This document shows positions 18,640 to 27,159 of a stretch of 39,816 nucleotides of DNA, one piece after another (position 1 is the stretch's first letter; every line of letters begins with the position of its first letter). Source of the DNA: an uncultured Alphaproteobacteria bacterium (GTDB taxonomy: Bacteria > Pseudomonadota > Alphaproteobacteria > Rhodobacterales > Rhodobacteraceae); assembly GCA_902586855.1 (NCBI GenBank), contig CACIIZ010000008.1, positions 1 through 39,816 on the forward strand, read 5' to 3'. The notes beneath the pieces are model-generated. The model saw only the letters and a program-made list of their open reading frames with translations. It did no database searches and was not told the DNA's origin. Made by a program: the position numbers and the translations under genes.

Positions 18640-19122
18640 GAAGTATTTCTAATATAAACTGTTTAGAAGTTAAGGTTTTACCAAGTGTATCGTAAATATT
18701 TTGAACTCTTTTGTCGCACTAGAACTAATTTTGAGAGTCTCTTCATAGCCACCATTTGCATCCATTTTTTAATCTTCTTAACTCTTGTTCTTATGAAATT
18801 AGTTTTGGATAGACGACATCTACTTTTAGTTTAGGATTCTTCTCTCAAGCTTTTAAAAACTTAGTTTTTAATTCCAGAGGCAATTATCCTTGCTTAATCT
18901 TTGCCAATACTTATCAATTTCATCATTATACTCGATAGCTATAATTTCTTTTTCATGTCTTTTCACATATGTTTCAATATCTTCAGACTTAAGGTTTTTT
19001 TGCTCTTTTGATCACTGTGCCGCGTGCACCTTAGCAGGTATCTTAACTGAGCTTTAGAATTCATTGCAGATTTATTAGCAGGCTCTAGCCCAAGATGTTT
19101 CTTTACTGCTACTATCCCTTAA
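18640..19122 (-). pseudogene. Decayed minus-strand gene with several frameshifts
   Basis: Protein-like segments follow each other on the minus strand but in changing frames. In order: VAVKKHLGLEPANKSAMNSK with AQLRYLLRCTRHSDQKSKK, then (after an A-run) LKSEDIETYVKRHEKEIIAI with EYNDEIDKYWQRLSKDN, then NPKLKVDVVYPKL, then EQELRRLK, ANGGYEETLKISSSATKE and IYDTLGKTLTSKQFILEILQ. Stops and shifts separate them. Read together they suggest one lost soluble protein of about 150 residues. Family not recognised. Confidence 0.35.
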
Positions 19123-19728
19123 TAGATCCAATCCAAAAATTAGTGGAAGTCCAAGAACCATTAATCAAAATATAGAGCCTTATGATTCCATTCTATAATT
19201 TTTTTTGATCCAAATGGGGGAAGCTACAATTATGTTCATATAAGATTACCCTTTAACATTTTTGGGTTATTTTGGGATTGCTAAAGAACACCAAAGAATT
19301 TATTATAATTTTCCCTCTACATTTAAACTTTGAGTTATTCATTCTGGGAGCCAAAAATTTGGACAGTTGCAGAGGATACTAGCAAGTTAAAAGGGAATGT
19401 CTGACGTCTATTTCACGAATAACGGTAAGAACTTTTTAAAGTGAAGATCACACAAATTTGTTCTTAATGGCAGTTTAAAATGTAATTACTTAATAGAAAA
19501 GTGAGTCTGGTTTAAAATTTAGTGCAAATATTGTTCAAAACTCAGACCAGAAAAATCAAATCACAAGCACTTGAAAATATGATGATGAAAAGCGTATGAA
19601 AGAAGTCAGGGGTTAATTGTCAGAACATAATGGCATGCCAACTTCTTTATCCCAAAAGAAGTTGTCTATTATGGAGATGTGAAATTAGATACAACCAAAC
19701 TATAAAATCTTAGGTGTAAAGGTGTACT
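19123..19728. other. Gene-free stretch
   Basis: About 600 AT-rich bases with no supportable ORF on either strand. The only structure noticed is the hairpin at 19639-19664. Probably decayed sequence continuing from the pseudogene on its left. Confidence 0.5.
19639..19664. repeat. Perfect inverted repeat
   Basis: CAACTTCTTT and AAAGAAGTTG form ten-base-pair arms around the six-base loop ATCCCA. No T-run follows on either strand, so it is not a typical terminator. It lies about 65 bp before the hypothetical gene at 19729. Confidence 0.6.
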
Positions 19729-20148
19729 TTGGATTATAGAAAAGAAGATATAAAACACTACTTTAAGGATTGGGTGAAAGCATTTGGAAGTCACCATATA
19801 GAGATTATTAAGTTCCTCAAAGAGGATAAAGACATCTCTATTACGAATACCAAAGATAACGCATGGATTGATACTTATGACATCGTGCATCAGGAAGCAT
19901 TTCCAATCAACAAACGAATTATAGAGAGCCCTGAAGCTGCAAAAGCATTCCTTGGGAATGAAACAGAAAAAGTTAGAGAGTTTGTTAAAGAATTTGAAAA
20001 GGAGCGCTATGGTGATCTTGAAGATGATAACATATGGAAAATCAATGAGACTAACATCCTTGATGATGTTGAATTAGTGAACAAGTACTTTTTCATTATA
20101 GGAGAAGATATAGTCCAAGACTGGATGGAAGATCCAATCAACTATTAG
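19729..20148 (+). CDS. Hypothetical acidic protein
   Basis: This 139-residue, acidic, soluble protein has no recognised family. Start is TTG at 19729 with AAAGG six bases upstream; an in-frame TAA three codons earlier rules out a longer form. Charged helices dominate (KVREFVKEFEKERYGDLEDD) and the C-terminus reads FIIGEDIVQDWMEDPINY. Its setting among decayed genes leaves open that it is a fragment. Confidence 0.4.
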   Translation: MDYRKEDIKHYFKDWVKAFGSHHIEIIKFLKEDKDISITNTKDNAWIDTYDIVHQEAFPINKRIIESPEAAKAFLGNETEKVREFVKEFEKERYGDLEDDNIWKINETNILDDVELVNKYFFIIGEDIVQDWMEDPINY

Positions 20149-20158
20149 AAGAAGGTGA

Positions 20159-20272
20159 GCGAGTAGGATTACAAAGACTGCATTGAATAAAGACCCCATC
20201 TTTTATAGAAAAGATGGGAAAGAATTCTATGATGGAACATATAATTTTCTAAGAGAATGTGGCTTCACTTGA
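20159..20272 (+). pseudogene. Small coding-like fragment
   Basis: An open frame with protein-like composition (KDPIFYRKDGKEFYDGTYNF, then LRECGFT) ends at TGA, and similar text (FLDELIKSDLERLMTLF) follows after further stops. There is no good start. It may be a relic. The rest of 20273-20440 shows nothing. Confidence 0.25.
20195..20218. repeat. Perfect inverted repeat within the coding-like fragment
   Basis: CCCATCTTTT and AAAAGATGGG pair over ten bases around the loop ATAG. On the minus strand it lies about 220 bp past tRNA-Tyr, too far and without a T-tail, so terminator function is doubtful. Confidence 0.5.
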
Positions 20273-20440
20273 ATTAGAATATGATTTCTTGACGAACTAA
20301 TTAAATCAGATTTAGAAAGATTAATGACCTTATTTTAATCGCCTTATGCTCCTTAGTTCTTGGAATATTGGGGGTAAAAAGTGGGAGTAATCATAGCAAA
20401 CATACCTTCAACTCCATTTATTTATTGGACTCGAAAGATA

Positions 20441-20526
20441 TGGTGGAGGGGATAGGATTCGAACCTATGTAGGGTTGCCCCGACGGAGTTACAGTCCGTT
20501 GCATTTGACCGCTCTGCCACCCCTCC
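20441..20526 (-). tRNA. tRNA-Tyr (GTA), CCA encoded
   Basis: The minus strand reads as an 86-base class II tRNA with acceptor pairing GGAGGGG/CCCCTCC, anticodon GTA in the ACTGTAACT loop, a long variable arm (GGGGCAACCC) and T-loop GGTTCGAATCC. The CCA is encoded (20443-20441). Confidence 0.97.
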
Positions 20527-20680
20527 TGCTCAACCCAGCAAAATATCACCTAACGTGAAGATCCTAAATGGATTGAATAAGCCCCTATGCTTGTAATTTT
20601 TTATACAATTAATTCAAGTATTTTTTTGACTTTTCTGTGAAGGTTAGGGAAAATAAGGTTCCCATCAGTGAGGATCTACC

Positions 20681-21151
20681 TTGAAAAGGATATTTTTTAC
20701 GTTCACGATACTTTTGTCTGCCTGTTGCCAGGTGGCACAGGCAGAGACATGCAAGTGGTGGTTCCAAAGGTATGGCTGGGAAAAATTCTCAGTAACCGAA
20801 GTTGAAGTGTGCTTAAAAAATGGTTCTCCAGTGGAGGCAGATGTGCCTGGGGGAGAAGGGCCTTTACATATCGCCGCGGAGGTTAATAACGATCCTGAGG
20901 TCTTACTCAGACTTATTAGAGCTGGAGCCGAAATAAATGGGACAACTAAAAAAGGTTGGACACCTCTGCATAGTGCTGCGCGGTTTAATCCTAATCCAGA
21001 AATTCTTTTAACATTGATCGATGCTGGAGCAGATATGAATGCCAGAACCAATAGTGGAAAGTCTTTCATCTTTTGGATGGAGCGAAACGCAAAATTGAAA
21101 GAAACACTTGGTTACTTGAAATTATTAAATTTATATTCCCAGAATAATTAA
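20681..21151 (+). CDS. Secreted ankyrin-repeat protein
   Basis: This is a 156-residue protein with a Sec signal peptide (MKRIFFTFTILLSACCQVAQA, cleaved before Glu-22) and two ankyrin repeats (GEGPLHIAAEVNNDPEVLLR; GWTPLHSAARFNPNPEILLT, each followed by an AGA helix turn). A partial third begins at ARTNSGKS. It should act in the periplasm as a binding protein; the partner is unknown. Start is TTG at 20681 with GAGGAT correctly spaced. A strong terminator follows at 21236, so it is its own transcription unit. Confidence 0.8.
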   Translation: MKRIFFTFTILLSACCQVAQAETCKWWFQRYGWEKFSVTEVEVCLKNGSPVEADVPGGEGPLHIAAEVNNDPEVLLRLIRAGAEINGTTKKGWTPLHSAARFNPNPEILLTLIDAGADMNARTNSGKSFIFWMERNAKLKETLGYLKLLNLYSQNN

Positions 21152-21235
21152 AAATAAATACTAAACAAAATGCATTTTGGCACGTTTAATGAAATAGCAT
21201 TATTAGTTTCATATTAATGTACCCATCAAGAACTT

Positions 21236-21267
21236 AAGCCAAGCAAAATTGTGCTTGGCTTTTTTTG
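21236..21267 (+). terminator. Rho-independent terminator
   Basis: AAGCCAAGC (21236-21244) pairs with GCTTGGCTT (21253-21261) around an eight-base loop and runs into a T-tract. It ends the ankyrin-gene transcript before rlmB. Confidence 0.92.
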
Positions 21268-21338
21268 TGTTTTAAAGTGTATTAAGATACTTAATTCATA
21301 GTATTCACGTTAACTTCTATCATAATGGAACAGCAAAG

Positions 21339-22118
21339 TTGAAACCGAATACGTCAAAGCAACTGAGCTATAGGAAAAAGCATCGTCAAAAAGCTGACAG
21401 AATTTGGATTTTTGGCTTTCACGCTGTTGAAGCAGCACTAAATAATAACAATAGAAAACTTTTCCGCCTGCTAGCCACAAAAAATTCCTTCGACAAGCTC
21501 CAAAGCAATAATAATCTTACCGATCTACCCACAACTATAGCTAAACCACAAGAATTTCAAAAGTACCTAGCACAAAACAGTGTTCACCAAGGATTAGCTT
21601 TAGAAGCTAGCCCCCTTGATTGGGGTTCTCTTAATGAAGTAGGTCTTGAAAATACCAATAATAATGTTGTCATCATACTTGACAGAGTTAAAGACCCTCA
21701 AAATGTAGGGGCGATAATCAGAAGTACAGAAGTTCTAGGTGGAAGTGCTGTCATAGGTTCTACCCATCATTGTGCTCCAGAAACAGGAGCGCTAGTCAAG
21801 GCTGCGTCTGGAGCATATGAAAGAACCCCATACATTACCGTACCTAATATCTCTAGGGCCATTGAATTATTGGTAGAGAAGGAATTTAAGATCATTGGTC
21901 TGGATCATTCAGGAGATGAAAAATTGGTTGATTTACTGAAAAGTTTGAAAAAAAGGCGAATAGCGTTTATTCTTGGTTCAGAGGGATCCGGGTTAAGAGA
22001 TCTCACAAAGAAAAAATGTGACCACTTAGTTCAAATTAGTGCAAATAGTACTTTGAGTGTATTAAATGTATCGAATGCAGCAGCTGTTACCTTATTCGCA
22101 GCCAAGGAATTCTTATGA
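21339..22118 (+). CDS. rlmB: 23S rRNA 2'-O-methyltransferase (TrmH/RlmB family)
   Basis: This SpoU-type SPOUT methyltransferase probably methylates G2251 of 23S rRNA. The N-terminal substrate-binding domain (IWIFGFHAVEAAL) is followed by the three SpoU motifs: LDRVKDPQNVGAIIRS (motif 1), FILGSEGSGL (motif 2) and LSVLNVSNAAAV (motif 3, usually SLNVSVAAA). Length (259 aa) is typical. Start appears to be TTG at 21339, since no in-frame ATG is nearby. Its end overlaps the next gene's start by four bases (ATGA), making it the first gene of a three-gene operon. Confidence 0.9.
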   Translation: MKPNTSKQLSYRKKHRQKADRIWIFGFHAVEAALNNNNRKLFRLLATKNSFDKLQSNNNLTDLPTTIAKPQEFQKYLAQNSVHQGLALEASPLDWGSLNEVGLENTNNNVVIILDRVKDPQNVGAIIRSTEVLGGSAVIGSTHHCAPETGALVKAASGAYERTPYITVPNISRAIELLVEKEFKIIGLDHSGDEKLVDLLKSLKKRRIAFILGSEGSGLRDLTKKKCDHLVQISANSTLSVLNVSNAAAVTLFAAKEFL

Positions 22119-22606
22119 TAAAGACTAAAAGTGATAAAGAACTCAGACAAATTTTCAAAACCTTAAGAACTATGGTCATGATAGGAGTTTCTGCAAGCCC
22201 ATTGCGGGCTTCATTCTTTGTTGCTCGATACTTTGTACTACGAGGTATAAGGGTTATACCCATTAATCCTAATTATCAGGGTAATAAATTGTGGGGAGAG
22301 ACCGTATTGGGAAAAATCAGTGAGATAGATCCAGACTCTCGCATAGACATGGTAGATATTTTTCGTCCATCGGACGAACTACCTGTAATCGTTTCAGATG
22401 TCATAGAAAATCTAGTCCCATTGGGATGTAAAACGTTCTGGACCCAAATTGGAATTAAACATGAAAGAGCTGGTCAGAAAGCTAAAAGGCATGGTTTGGA
22501 CGTCGTGATGGATCAATGCCCAAAGATCGAATATCAACGTTTATTTGGTGAATTGAGAGTAGCAGGTTTTAATACTGGGATTATTTCGTCCAAGATTGAT
22601 TTGTGA
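22115..22606 (+). CDS. CoA-binding (Rossmann) domain protein
   Basis: This 163-residue single-domain CoA_binding_2 protein resembles YccU. It has the MVMIGVSASPLRASF nucleotide loop, IPINPNYQGNKLWGE, DMVDIFRPSDELP, and a conserved TFWTQIGI...MDQCPKIEYQRL end. Cofactor binding is a family property; the physiological role is unclear. It overlaps rlmB by four bases and is eight bases before metY. The pairing with metY is, to my knowledge, common in alphaproteobacteria. Confidence 0.85.
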   Translation: MIKTKSDKELRQIFKTLRTMVMIGVSASPLRASFFVARYFVLRGIRVIPINPNYQGNKLWGETVLGKISEIDPDSRIDMVDIFRPSDELPVIVSDVIENLVPLGCKTFWTQIGIKHERAGQKAKRHGLDVVMDQCPKIEYQRLFGELRVAGFNTGIISSKIDL

Positions 22607-22614
22607 ACTAGAAA

Positions 22615-23892
22615 ATGCAAAAAAATATCTATAAATTTGATACTCTACAAGTGCATGCAGGATCTAGACCTGACCCGTCTACCGGAGCCAGGCAAGTTCC
22701 AATATATCAAAACACAGCCTATGTTTTTAAGAGCATACTGCACGCAGAAGCATTATTTGACTTGAAGGAATTGGGACATATTTACTCCCGCCTCTCAAAT
22801 CCTACTGTTTCAGTCCTCCAAGAAAGAATCGCTACTTTGGAGGGTGGAATCGGGGCTATTTGTTCCTCCTCTGGACATGCTGCTCAGATTCTTGCTCTCT
22901 TTCCACTAATGCAGCCAGGAGATAATCTAATTGCGTCCACACGATTATACGGCGGAACAGTTCAACAATTTACAAATACAATAAAAAAATTTGGGTGGGA
23001 AGTAAAATTTGTTGATGTTGATGATGCTACTCAAATAGCCAAGTTGGCAAATAAAAAAACTAAAGCTATTTTTTGCGAAAGCATTTCCAATCCGGGTGGT
23101 CATGTAACCAATTTACCCGAAATAGCGGAATATGCGAAAAGACTTTCTATACCTCTCATCGTTGACAATACAGCTGCGACACCTTATTTGTGTAATCCAT
23201 TTAAGTATGGTGCCGATTTAATAGTTCATTCAACGACTAAATATATTTCTGGAAATGGAACATCACTGGGTGGTGCCGTAATAGATAGCGGCAATTTTGA
23301 TTGGTCACAAAATGATCTATTTCCCTCGCTCTCAGGACCAGAGCCCGGTTATCACGGTTTAAAATTTCACGACACCTTTGGTCCCTATGCCTTTGTCATT
23401 TATAGTATTGCGGTGAGTTTGAGGGATTTAGGCATGACCATGGCACCCCAAAATGCTTTTCATACCCTTTTAGGTCTGGAAACATTATCTCTGAGAATGA
23501 GAAAACATGTAACTAACGCTAAAAGAATTGCGGAATGGCTAAATAATCATCCTGAGGTTGGAGAGGTTACCTATGCTGGACTTAAGAGCTCAAAATATGC
23601 CAATATAGTGAGAAAAATTTATCCAAAAGGGGCCGGTGCGTTATTCACTATATCACTTAAAGGTGGTTATGATGCTTGCCTAAAACTCGTTAATAAAGTG
23701 AATTTGTTTAGCCATGTCTCAAACTTGGGTGATACACGCTCCCTCATAATCCACCCTGCTTCGACTGTGCATAGACAATTGACGAAAGAACAACAAATTA
23801 GTGCTGGCCTCGCTCCTAATGTAGTCCGACTATCGATTGGAATCGAAGATCCAATCGATTTAATAAAGGATTTGAAACAAGCCTTGGAATAA
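22615..23892 (+). CDS. metY: O-acetylhomoserine sulfhydrylase
   Basis: This PLP enzyme makes homocysteine from O-acetylhomoserine and sulfide, giving direct sulfur entry into methionine. At 425 residues it has the length of MetY rather than the shorter MetB/MetC. Landmarks: QVPIYQNTAYVF, YSRLSNPT, the SSSGHAAQ phosphate loop, DNTAATPYLCNP, and PLP lysine Lys209 in VHSTTKYISGNGTSLGG. The C-terminal SLIIHPASTVH motif is also present. It is the third gene of the rlmB operon. Confidence 0.95.
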   Translation: MQKNIYKFDTLQVHAGSRPDPSTGARQVPIYQNTAYVFKSILHAEALFDLKELGHIYSRLSNPTVSVLQERIATLEGGIGAICSSSGHAAQILALFPLMQPGDNLIASTRLYGGTVQQFTNTIKKFGWEVKFVDVDDATQIAKLANKKTKAIFCESISNPGGHVTNLPEIAEYAKRLSIPLIVDNTAATPYLCNPFKYGADLIVHSTTKYISGNGTSLGGAVIDSGNFDWSQNDLFPSLSGPEPGYHGLKFHDTFGPYAFVIYSIAVSLRDLGMTMAPQNAFHTLLGLETLSLRMRKHVTNAKRIAEWLNNHPEVGEVTYAGLKSSKYANIVRKIYPKGAGALFTISLKGGYDACLKLVNKVNLFSHVSNLGDTRSLIIHPASTVHRQLTKEQQISAGLAPNVVRLSIGIEDPIDLIKDLKQALE

Positions 23893-23967
23893 AAGTGAAA
23901 AACGAAATTAAACCTAAAGAGTCAAATATACGATCATGAAAAGGTTTCAAATTTAGAAAATCAACAA

Positions 23968-25671
23968 ATGAAGAATACTAGTAAATTCGTATTAAACTTG
24001 TCCCGCCAGAAAATATCTTTAGGTATAATTTCGGAACATCGGCAACTTGAAATTTTAGATGCATTTGACCCCAATGAGCCTGCAGGCATTCAAAGTTTAA
24101 AAAGGCTGTTTCTACTAGCAAAAGCCCTCAGTAATGAGATCCCTCTGGTAGAAGTTTTTCTTCCCAATGATATTATAACCTATGAAACCTTCATATCAGA
24201 CTCACCGAATACCCCTGAGGAAGTAAAGAGCGTCTTAGCCGAGAGAAAGAGACTTCCAATTTCTGATCTTCAAGTAACCCTGGGGGAGGAAGTCGGATCT
24301 CGGGCCATATCTGTCGCATTTGTAGAAACATCAGTCCTTGAAGAATTGAGAAATTTTATAACCCAAGCAGGATTCAAGATAAAGTGTTTCCGTGCGGGGA
24401 AAAAGATAGCAGGTTTTTCTGACAACCATGAACTCTTCCCTGAATATAAATATCTTAAGAAAAATTCCATAACTCAAAATTCGATGCTTAAATTTGCATC
24501 AGCTACAGTTTTTCTTGCATTAGGCATTTTCTTATTGTCAAATTTTAGCGATCTGCATTTTAACGGCTGGCAAAAAGAGAAGTTCTATCCTCCCGAGATA
24601 AATACAGAATTAGTAGCAAACCTTTCTGAATTCCACAGCTTGGAAACATCATTAACCGAGGAGCTTCTAAAGGATTTTAATTTGTTCACTGTAACACACT
24701 CTAAGGAAGCCCCAAGTTTGATTCAAAAAGTCTTTTGGAATCCACAGGGTTTTCAAGTAAGTCAAAATGATCTTTCTCCAAATCTTCTAGAAGAATTTGT
24801 ACCTGCACCAGTTTCCAGATCTGGTATCCAGTTCGAAGTGTTTAGCCTTAATTCAAACCAAACTGAAACACCTCAGTTTAATTCTTCCGAAATAATAAAA
24901 GAGGCTGTCAGGAAAAAATTGATTTTATTTCAATCTTCGATCGAAATCACAAGCCTTTTAGAATCTTATGAAGAAGATAAGTTTTTGTTGCAAAATACAA
25001 TTAACCCTACTTCGGAAATTCTCAATGAATCAAAAAACGACGTGTCCAGAACTGAAATTTCATCAACTCAAATAAATCAATTCATTAATAAACCAGAGCC
25101 CATAAGTGAGGCCAATATAATAGTTGAGACGAGACTGGAAAAAAATGTTACACCCCCCAAGGAAAGTCCAGGTATCAATATTAAGACTGAAGAAACACCC
25201 CCAGAACTAGAACAAATTGCAATGGAATATGCAATGGCGTACATGCCCTACAAAAAACCCCTCATTATTGATAGTATAAGAATTCTTTCTGAACCTACTC
25301 TTTCAACTGGAGCACTTGTATATTTGGAAGCTCCTTTATCGAGACCAGACCTAATTGTTCAGTCAAAAAGAATTAAATCTTCCGAGGTAAGTTTGAAAGC
25401 CCGTGCTACGCAAGCACCAAGTATCCCAAAGAATGCATCAGTTGGACACAATTCTACTAAAAGAAATTTTATTGATCTGGATCGAACAAACCTAATTGGC
25501 ATCATTGGGAGAACTTCTAATCCGAGGGCCATGGTGAGACTTGCTAATGGTAAGATCCTGACACTCAAAGTAGGCGATGGTTTTCAAGGCTGGCGTGTCT
25601 TTGCCATTGACCGAGACAAAATACATGTAGAAAATGGAACTAGGCAAGAAATTTTACATTTGCCTGGATAA
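23968..25671 (+). CDS. Single-pass membrane protein with PilP/GspC-like C-terminus
   Basis: This 567-residue protein has a cytoplasmic N-domain (~1-170) without a motif I recognise, then one transmembrane helix (~174-192, FASATVFLALGIFLLSNF). A long low-complexity region rich in Ser/Glu/Pro/Asn follows (~205-500). The C-terminal ~65 residues read LIGIIGRTSNPRAMVRLANG, KVGDGFQGWRVFAIDRD, then an ILHLP end. That last domain resembles the small beta domain of PilP/GspC, which links inner-membrane machinery to a secretin. No pilus or secretion gene lies nearby, so the role is open. The gene stands alone after metY (75-bp gap). Confidence 0.6.
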   Translation: MKNTSKFVLNLSRQKISLGIISEHRQLEILDAFDPNEPAGIQSLKRLFLLAKALSNEIPLVEVFLPNDIITYETFISDSPNTPEEVKSVLAERKRLPISDLQVTLGEEVGSRAISVAFVETSVLEELRNFITQAGFKIKCFRAGKKIAGFSDNHELFPEYKYLKKNSITQNSMLKFASATVFLALGIFLLSNFSDLHFNGWQKEKFYPPEINTELVANLSEFHSLETSLTEELLKDFNLFTVTHSKEAPSLIQKVFWNPQGFQVSQNDLSPNLLEEFVPAPVSRSGIQFEVFSLNSNQTETPQFNSSEIIKEAVRKKLILFQSSIEITSLLESYEEDKFLLQNTINPTSEILNESKNDVSRTEISSTQINQFINKPEPISEANIIVETRLEKNVTPPKESPGINIKTEETPPELEQIAMEYAMAYMPYKKPLIIDSIRILSEPTLSTGALVYLEAPLSRPDLIVQSKRIKSSEVSLKARATQAPSIPKNASVGHNSTKRNFIDLDRTNLIGIIGRTSNPRAMVRLANGKILTLKVGDGFQGWRVFAIDRDKIHVENGTRQEILHLPG

Positions 25672-25732
25672 CCGCTGTTTCTACCTCAGCCACCTCGTAA
25701 AACCCAACTCAAATTTTCGCTTCTAGCTTCAA

Positions 25733-26551
25733 TCATTTGTATATAGAAAATTCTTCCCTGGATAGAAATTTAACAAGTTTAGGGGCTATTGTCTGTAATT
25801 TATCTGAAGTTTCAGGGCGCCATTCATTCTCGATTTCATAGTCTCGCCAATTAAATTTCTGTTGCCCTCTCAAAGTACTAATACTCCAGTAAAGAAATTC
25901 TGTAATTTGGCATCCATAATCACAAGTTTTGTCATAGTAAGTGAAATATGCCTTAGCAGGGTATTTCCTAGGAACACTTGCAAAATATCCACCCCTTGCT
26001 TCGTCGAGAAACACGGAAATCTGAGAACCTTTAAATTCGCCAAAAAACTCTGGATATACTTTGGAATAACCTTCTGCAGTGATTAGATGTAAAGCTTCCT
26101 CTATCGTAGCATCAAACTGTTCAGCATCATCTAAAACCATTTCTTCCTGATAAACTACGGCGAAATTAAAATGGTCCCCAGATCTAGATTCATAGTGCAC
26201 TAATTCCTCCTCCTGCTTTAAAACAAGAAAAATACTTTGATTTGATATCATCTGATTAAGGACCTTTTCATTATCGGGAATCATATCGTTATTGTAGTCT
26301 AACAATTTGTGTAGCACCTTTTCCGCATGAAGTTGGTGTGCTATGGTTACTGATGGGGAAGAACACACAACTACACCAAAATTATTTGCAGCACTGGATA
26401 TAAATGGTTTTGGACAGTTGGCTACAGCGATATTTGCACTGATCAGGATTACCAAGGTCAGTAAAGATCTCAACGAAAATTGATAACCGAGGAGTTTACG
26501 AAAATCAGTATTTTTTTGTGGACCATTTTGTAAAATTAACCAGAATTTCAT
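25733..26551 (-). CDS. Secreted hypothetical protein
   Basis: This 272-residue protein has a hydrophobic signal core at 29-44 (LLTLVILISANIAVA, then NCPK). The 28 residues before it are long for a signal, so Leu27 (TTG) could be the true start. The mature part has a DYNNDMIPDNEK loop (85-96) like a calcium loop and an EEALH sequence (151-155), which recalls but does not match HExxH zinc peptidases. Four Cys in the mature part may form disulfides. Family not recognised. The ATG overlaps the stop of the upstream GNAT gene by four bases. Confidence 0.65.
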   Translation of the reverse strand: MKFWLILQNGPQKNTDFRKLLGYQFSLRSLLTLVILISANIAVANCPKPFISSAANNFGVVVCSSPSVTIAHQLHAEKVLHKLLDYNNDMIPDNEKVLNQMISNQSIFLVLKQEEELVHYESRSGDHFNFAVVYQEEMVLDDAEQFDATIEEALHLITAEGYSKVYPEFFGEFKGSQISVFLDEARGGYFASVPRKYPAKAYFTYYDKTCDYGCQITEFLYWSISTLRGQQKFNWRDYEIENEWRPETSDKLQTIAPKLVKFLSREEFSIYK

Positions 26552-27039
26552 GGTATCTTCAGAGCATACTTTAGAACATCATTATATGGACCAACATTTA
26601 CTTTTCCTAAAAAAGAAAAATTTAGTTTTTCAATTATTCTCACAGAAGCAACATTTGTAGCTAATGCCAATGCGAAAATATTATCTGCTTCAATAAACTC
26701 CAGTCCAAAATCCAAGACAGCTCTTGCTGCCTCGAAACCTAGTCCCTTACCCCAATGTTCTGGCAAATAACGGTATCCAAAGTCGACCCCATACTCTTCC
26801 AATAGAAAACCACACATGCCTATTAACTTTCCACTGTCTCTAATTCTCACAGCATATCGTCCAAATCCATTCAGATTATAGCTAATTATAGATTCTTCTA
26901 TGTACTCGAAGGACTCTTGCTTTGAAGGAGTTCCAGGAAGATATTTCCTGATTGCAGGGTTTGAATCAATTAGGGACCAAGTCATTTTATCATTTTCTCT
27001 AAATTGGTTAATCACTAAACGCTCTGTTCTAATTATCAC
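26548..27039 (-). CDS. GNAT acetyltransferase (RimJ/RimL-like)
   Basis: The 163-residue N-acetyltransferase begins IRTERLVINQFRENDKMTW. It has the acetyl-CoA loop YLPEHWGKGLGFEAARAVL and the late ATNVASVRIIEKLNFSFLG segment of the Acetyltransf_3 group. Substrate cannot be told; members modify ribosomal protein N-termini or small amines. Start is GTG at 27039. It is co-directional with and overlaps the secreted protein gene, so the two are co-translated. Confidence 0.85.
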   Translation of the reverse strand: MIIRTERLVINQFRENDKMTWSLIDSNPAIRKYLPGTPSKQESFEYIEESIISYNLNGFGRYAVRIRDSGKLIGMCGFLLEEYGVDFGYRYLPEHWGKGLGFEAARAVLDFGLEFIEADNIFALALATNVASVRIIEKLNFSFLGKVNVGPYNDVLKYALKIP

Positions 27040-27159
27040 TTTAATGAACTTTCATTACGCATTGTAAGTATCTTTCTTCAGGATAATCTAATTAGGACTT
27101 TCCTAATAAATTTAATTGAAGATCAAATGATTGTCTGATCTGTCTTTAACCTTTGAAAA

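Noticed and set aside
20195-20218. Hairpin as terminator of tRNA-Tyr
   Set aside because: It is about 220 bp past the tRNA and has no T-run on the minus strand.
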